This document shows, piece by piece, positions 61,044 through 64,000 of a DNA stretch of 64,000 nucleotides. The notes beneath the pieces are model-generated. The model did no database searches and was not told where the DNA came from. It saw nothing but the letters and a program-made list of their open reading frames with translations. This DNA is from SZUA-35 sp964351995. GTDB lineage: Bacteria; Actinomycetota; Acidimicrobiia; Acidimicrobiales; SZUA-35. The position numbers were made by a program, and so were the translations under genes. The DNA lies in contig CAYGQE010000023.1 of assembly GCA_964351995.1 (NCBI GenBank), positions 14,899 to 78,898 on the forward strand. The letters are read 5' to 3'. Positions within the stretch are counted from its first letter, which is position 1. Each line of letters starts with the position of its first letter.

Positions 61044-61700
61044 ATGCACGATTCGGCACTGACGCCGGCGGCCCCCACGGCACGCTCGAGGCGGTCTTTC
61101 ATGACCGGAGCGTTGATCGGCGGGGCCGCCGGGGTTCTCGGCACCACCGTCTTCCACACCGTTGGCCACTTGGTTCTCGATCACAGCGATCATGTCGACA
61201 TCGGCTTTTGCACCGATATGACCGTCCATCACATTCAGGCGATCGGAATGTGTGAGCGGGTCCTCGGCCGTGACACGGGTGGCCCAGTGCAGGCCGCCGC
61301 CACGGAGGTCATCCGCAACCAGGCGATCGAGGTCGGAATGATGCGGGCCTGGCTCGCTGATTGGGGCGCATCGACGGCACCGCCGACGACGGTGATGGCC
61401 TGGATGTCGATGGGTGAGATGGCCGCAGGGGCGCACGAAGGTATGCCGCTGGCGGACATGCCCGGCTACGCAACCGACGCCGAGCTGTCCGCCCTGTCGA
61501 AGGCCGAACCGGGTGTGCCGATGGGACGCATGTGGCTTCAACTCATGCGGGCTCATCATGTCGGCGGTGTGGCGATGGCCGAGGCCGCTGCGGCGACGGC
61601 ATCGAGCGAAAAGGTCGTTCAGCTCGCCCAAACCCAAGCAGACGTGCAGACGTGGGAGATCGATCTGTATGACGTACTCCTCCGCACGTCGTACGCCTAG
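61044..61700 (+). CDS. DUF305 protein with Tat-like leader
   Basis: The 218-residue protein begins with RSRRSFMTGALIGGAAGVLG, a twin-arginine-type leader. DUF305 follows: GFCTDMTVHHIQAIGMCERV and, in the second half, QLMRAHHVGGVAMAEAA, with Met/His clusters (HEGMPLADMPG) as seen in copper-linked DUF305/CopM proteins. A role in copper binding is plausible. It is in the same transcription unit as YHYH (3 bp gap). Confidence 0.85.
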   Translation: MHDSALTPAAPTARSRRSFMTGALIGGAAGVLGTTVFHTVGHLVLDHSDHVDIGFCTDMTVHHIQAIGMCERVLGRDTGGPVQAAATEVIRNQAIEVGMMRAWLADWGASTAPPTTVMAWMSMGEMAAGAHEGMPLADMPGYATDAELSALSKAEPGVPMGRMWLQLMRAHHVGGVAMAEAAAATASSEKVVQLAQTQADVQTWEIDLYDVLLRTSYA

Positions 61701-61727
61701 CCATCACGGCCAGTCGAGTACTGACCG

Positions 61728-62015
61728 TCAGCCGAGGGTGCGGCGGATCGACGCAGATGGGTGAACAACCGGCACGGTCACGACGAGAAGTGCCAAGATG
61801 CCGTTGTAATCGAAAGCCGACGTTTGCTGATCGAGCCGTCGGCCGAGTCCTGCAGCGCTGACGACACCAACGATGACCGTCTCGCGCACTGCCACCTCCC
61901 ACCGGTAGAGCCCGAGCGCCACGAAACGACCGGACACCGCAGGCACGGTTGCATACGTGAGCTCCTGGAGTCGTCGCCCCGATGGGCCGATCAGTTCGTG
62001 ATGGAGTTCTTGCAC
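61728..62015 (-). pseudogene. PhnE-like ABC permease C-terminal fragment
   Basis: TYATVPAVSGRFVALGLYRW, EVAVRETVIVGVVSAAGLG and LALLVVTVPVVHPSASIRR match the C-terminus of phosphonate ABC permeases (VLPRF-YRWEVNVR-GxGGIG). The N-terminal two-thirds are missing, and sequence before about 62015 drifts to another frame (ALTSAISYAA in a different frame). It is a dead fragment. No PhnC/PhnD partners are nearby. Confidence 0.6.
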
Positions 62016-62152
62016 GCTCGCTCCGTTCGCGATGCCGCATAGCTGATCGCCGATGTCAGCGCCGCAACTTCAGACCTCTGGCTGGCCGCCGCCGTGCCCC
62101 TTATGGTTGCCGTCGTGCAGACCACCGATGATGAAATCACGAAACTGCTCAG

Positions 62153-62743
62153 ATGAACCCGAGCCCCGGAACGGACGAACCAGATCCTGAGCCGCTGATC
62201 GGCCCTCCATCTGCGGAGCGGCAACTCGTCATCATCTCCGGGCCTCCCGGAGCGGGGAAGTCAACCCTCGCCGAGCCATTGGCGAAGGCACTCGGCTTTC
62301 CGTTGATGAGCAAGGACGTGATCAAGGAGAGCCTCTTCGATTCGATCGGGGACTTCAACAACGACATCGTGTCTACATCAGACGCTCTCGACCCTGCTGT
62401 GATGTCGCTGCTTTGGCGTCTCGCCAGCCACAGCCCACAAGTCATGCTGGAAGCGAACTTCAAGCCCGGTGCCGACCACGAAGCGAACATCACGAGTCTG
62501 AGCCATCGCCCGGTCGAGGTGTGTTGCAGAGTCGCACCCGAGGTCGCCCTCGACCGCTACAACCAACGGGGGGAGAGCACAGATCGTCACTGTGTTCACT
62601 ACACACGCAAGACGTCCTTCAAGATTCTCGATCAGTACCAAGAAACCTTGAACCTCGGACCAGTTATCGAAGTCGACACAAGCCAGAACCTCGACATCAC
62701 CGCCCTTGCGGAATGGGTGCGCTCCGCACTACGAGACGGCTAG
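62153..62743 (+). CDS. Small P-loop kinase (AAA_33/zeta-toxin-like)
   Basis: The 196-residue protein has Walker A LVIISGPPGAGKSTLAEPL (about 26-44), FPLMSKDVIKESLFD with Asp after the P-loop, VMLEANFKPGAD (Walker B-like) and an Arg-rich lid (ALDRYNQRGESTDRH). It resembles AAA_33 kinases and the ATP-binding core of zeta toxins or chloramphenicol phosphotransferases. No antitoxin is adjacent, so a nucleotide or small-molecule kinase is more likely. Confidence 0.72.
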   Translation: MNPSPGTDEPDPEPLIGPPSAERQLVIISGPPGAGKSTLAEPLAKALGFPLMSKDVIKESLFDSIGDFNNDIVSTSDALDPAVMSLLWRLASHSPQVMLEANFKPGADHEANITSLSHRPVEVCCRVAPEVALDRYNQRGESTDRHCVHYTRKTSFKILDQYQETLNLGPVIEVDTSQNLDITALAEWVRSALRDG

Positions 62744-62916
62744 CTGCGGGCGTTGAGGCCTTGAACAGGCCACCCCACGATGTCACACTACGGAGTGCTG
62801 TTGGGCTCGTTGTTCTGCGTGGGCTCTCTCATCCCCTGCAAGAGTCTCAGATCATCATTCAACCGGTTCCTGTCGCGACCGGAGCTCGCAACTCCAGCGG
62901 GCCAAGCTCCTGTCAG

Positions 62917-63237
62917 TCAATGTTCTTGGTCGACCCAGAGATCGAGGGCGGACGTGCCGAGCTGCGTCTTGATCCGTTCGTTGACATGGCGCCAGACGGC
63001 CACTCGGGGTGGTGTCACTCCCATTGACTCTTTCCAATAGTCAGTTGCTTGACCGCCTGCGAATGTCTGGAGGCTCCAAGAGTCGACACTCCTGCCCGAC
63101 CAGCATTCACCCGCTTCGGGGTCAGCGTTCACGATCCCATCACAGTCCTGACATAGCAAGGTTCCCTTCCAGGCCGGCACCGACCGAAACCACACTTTGG
63201 AGGTTCCACAACCATGCTGGCAGAACTCGTCGAACAC
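62917..63237 (-). CDS. Possible zinc-ribbon-like small protein
   Basis: The reverse strand can encode 106 residues with FCQHGCG and LLCQDC spaced like a zinc ribbon, plus a Trp-rich C-terminus (DSWSLQTFAGGQATDYW). Its first residues lie inside the IS110 reading frame, so the true start could be lower (ATG 63027). I do not recognise a family. If real it may have been interrupted by the IS element. 62744-62916 shows nothing else. Confidence 0.3.
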   Translation of the reverse strand: MFDEFCQHGCGTSKVWFRSVPAWKGTLLCQDCDGIVNADPEAGECWSGRSVDSWSLQTFAGGQATDYWKESMGVTPPRVAVWRHVNERIKTQLGTSALDLWVDQEH

Positions 63238-64000
63238 GTCATCGGCGTCGACCCCGACCGCGACTGGATCACCGTCGCAGCACTCGACTCACGAACAACG
63301 GGGGTGCTGACCACCGACCGTTTCCCGGCCAACAGCGACGGCTACCGCGACGCGATCGCGTGGGCCGACGCCCACACGGTCGAGTCTGAGCGGGCGTGGG
63401 TGATCGAAGGCACCGCGAGTTGCGGCCGCGGGCTGACAATAGCGTTGCAGCGACGGGACGAACTCGTCTTCGAGTTCGATCGCCCGACGCGCAAAGCAAC
63501 CAAGGACGGCGCGAAGTCTGACGCTCTCGACGCCATCCGGGCCGCACGTGAAACCCTCGGCCGGGACAAGCTGAACCAACGCCGTGCCAACGACGGAATC
63601 CGAGAAGCCATCAGGGTTCACACCGTTGCACGGGCCGCAGCGGTCCGGGCCCGCACAGCAGCGGTCAACGAACTGAAAGCGTTCATCGTCACCGCAGACG
63701 ATCAGTTGCGTGGAGAGCTGCGCGGGCTGCGGACCAACAAGATCGTTGCCCGCTGCTCACGCTTCCGGAACAGCAATGCTCGTCCGGTTGATCAGCGCTG
63801 CACCCGCAACGCCATGCGAGCACTCGCTCGACGGATCCAACACCTCGAAGCCGAGATCGCTGAACACGACACCGAAATGAAAACACTCCTCGACCAAGCT
63901 GCGCCCCAGCTGCTCGCCGAGCGCGGCATCGGCCACGTCACCGCCGCAGTGTTCTACCTCGCCTGGTCACACCCGGGCCGATGCCGGAGCGAAGCAGCGT
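63214..64000 (+). CDS. IS110-family transposase, 3' end beyond window
   Basis: ATG 63214 has GGAGGTT 8 bp upstream. The N-terminal DEDD RuvC-like domain shows EHVIGVDPDRDWITVAALD (first Asp), AWVIEGTASCGRGL (Glu) and DGAKSDALDAIRAARETLG (Asp-Asp). A coiled-coil region follows (AMRALARRIQHLEAEIAEHD) up to LLAERGIGHVTAAVFYLAW, where the transposase_20 domain begins at the edge. IS110 elements lack terminal inverted repeats, so the left end cannot be placed. Confidence 0.88.
   Translation, partial: MLAELVEHVIGVDPDRDWITVAALDSRTTGVLTTDRFPANSDGYRDAIAWADAHTVESERAWVIEGTASCGRGLTIALQRRDELVFEFDRPTRKATKDGAKSDALDAIRAARETLGRDKLNQRRANDGIREAIRVHTVARAAAVRARTAAVNELKAFIVTADDQLRGELRGLRTNKIVARCSRFRNSNARPVDQRCTRNAMRALARRIQHLEAEIAEHDTEMKTLLDQAAPQLLAERGIGHVTAAVFYLAWSHPGRCRSEAA

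Noticed and set aside
62153..62743. Zeta-toxin with antitoxin
   Set aside because: No epsilon-like gene adjoins it and the kinase pattern is generic.

Overview
The window is a GC-rich chromosomal segment of an actinobacterium. It carries the SCO1664-like / DUF3090 / MSMEG_4193-phosphatase triplet, a coenzyme F420-type FrhB protein, LytR-C LCP proteins and a mycobacterial-type PhoP/PhoR pair. An environmental Acidimicrobiia-like lineage is my best guess, but that is inferred from gene content only. One run of exactly 100 N (45938-46037) shows that this is a draft assembly.

Layout. 1-11.1 kb: a DUF4214 secreted protein (cut by the left edge), FAD oxidoreductase, DUF72, aldono-lactone-oxidase-like enzyme, EamA transporter, a Pro-rich membrane protein, an AlkA-like glycosylase, a UvrD-type helicase with a possible LexA box on its start codon, OsmC and a LysM protein. 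11.3-18.9 kb: a tightly overlapping Tad/Flp pilus operon (CpaB, TadZ, TadA, TadB, TadC, Flp-like pilin, two TadE, TadG) beside an HTH regulator. 18.9-30.4 kb: a MazEF-like pair whose toxin looks frameshifted, lipid and redox enzymes, a decaying amine-oxidase pseudogene, the actinobacterial triplet, DNA-repair glycosylases (UdgB, Tag), FrhB and acyl-CoA dehydrogenases. 30.4-44.2 kb: cell envelope and polysaccharide, with an LCP ligase, cysDNC (sulfate activation), a Wzc-like chain-length protein with a degenerate kinase site, a polymerase/ligase, a GH26-like lipoprotein, a flippase, an APH-like kinase, an Alg14/Alg13 pair and a GT2.

44.27-47.9 kb is a scar zone: tRNA-Arg(CCG), an HTH remnant, a dead tyrosine integrase, an NHL/DUF4214 protein broken by the assembly gap, and a VapBC-type module. 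48-61.7 kb is a block of secreted proteins and lipoproteins (DUF2271-PepSY-lipoprotein, HupE/UreJ, DUF3500, YceI, two DUF1566 paralogues, YHYH, DUF305) around a PhoP/PhoR-like two-component system. The right end has gene fragments (SenB-like glycosyltransferase, PhnE permease), a small P-loop kinase and an IS110 transposase cut by the window edge.

The strongest new observation is that six, probably seven, promoter regions in 49.9-59.9 kb carry a tandem TCACAG-type repeat with an 11-bp period, essentially the Mycobacterium tuberculosis PhoP box (TCACAGC-N4-TCACAGC). They include the promoter of the response regulator itself. This makes the block a predicted self-contained regulon of exported proteins of mostly unknown function.
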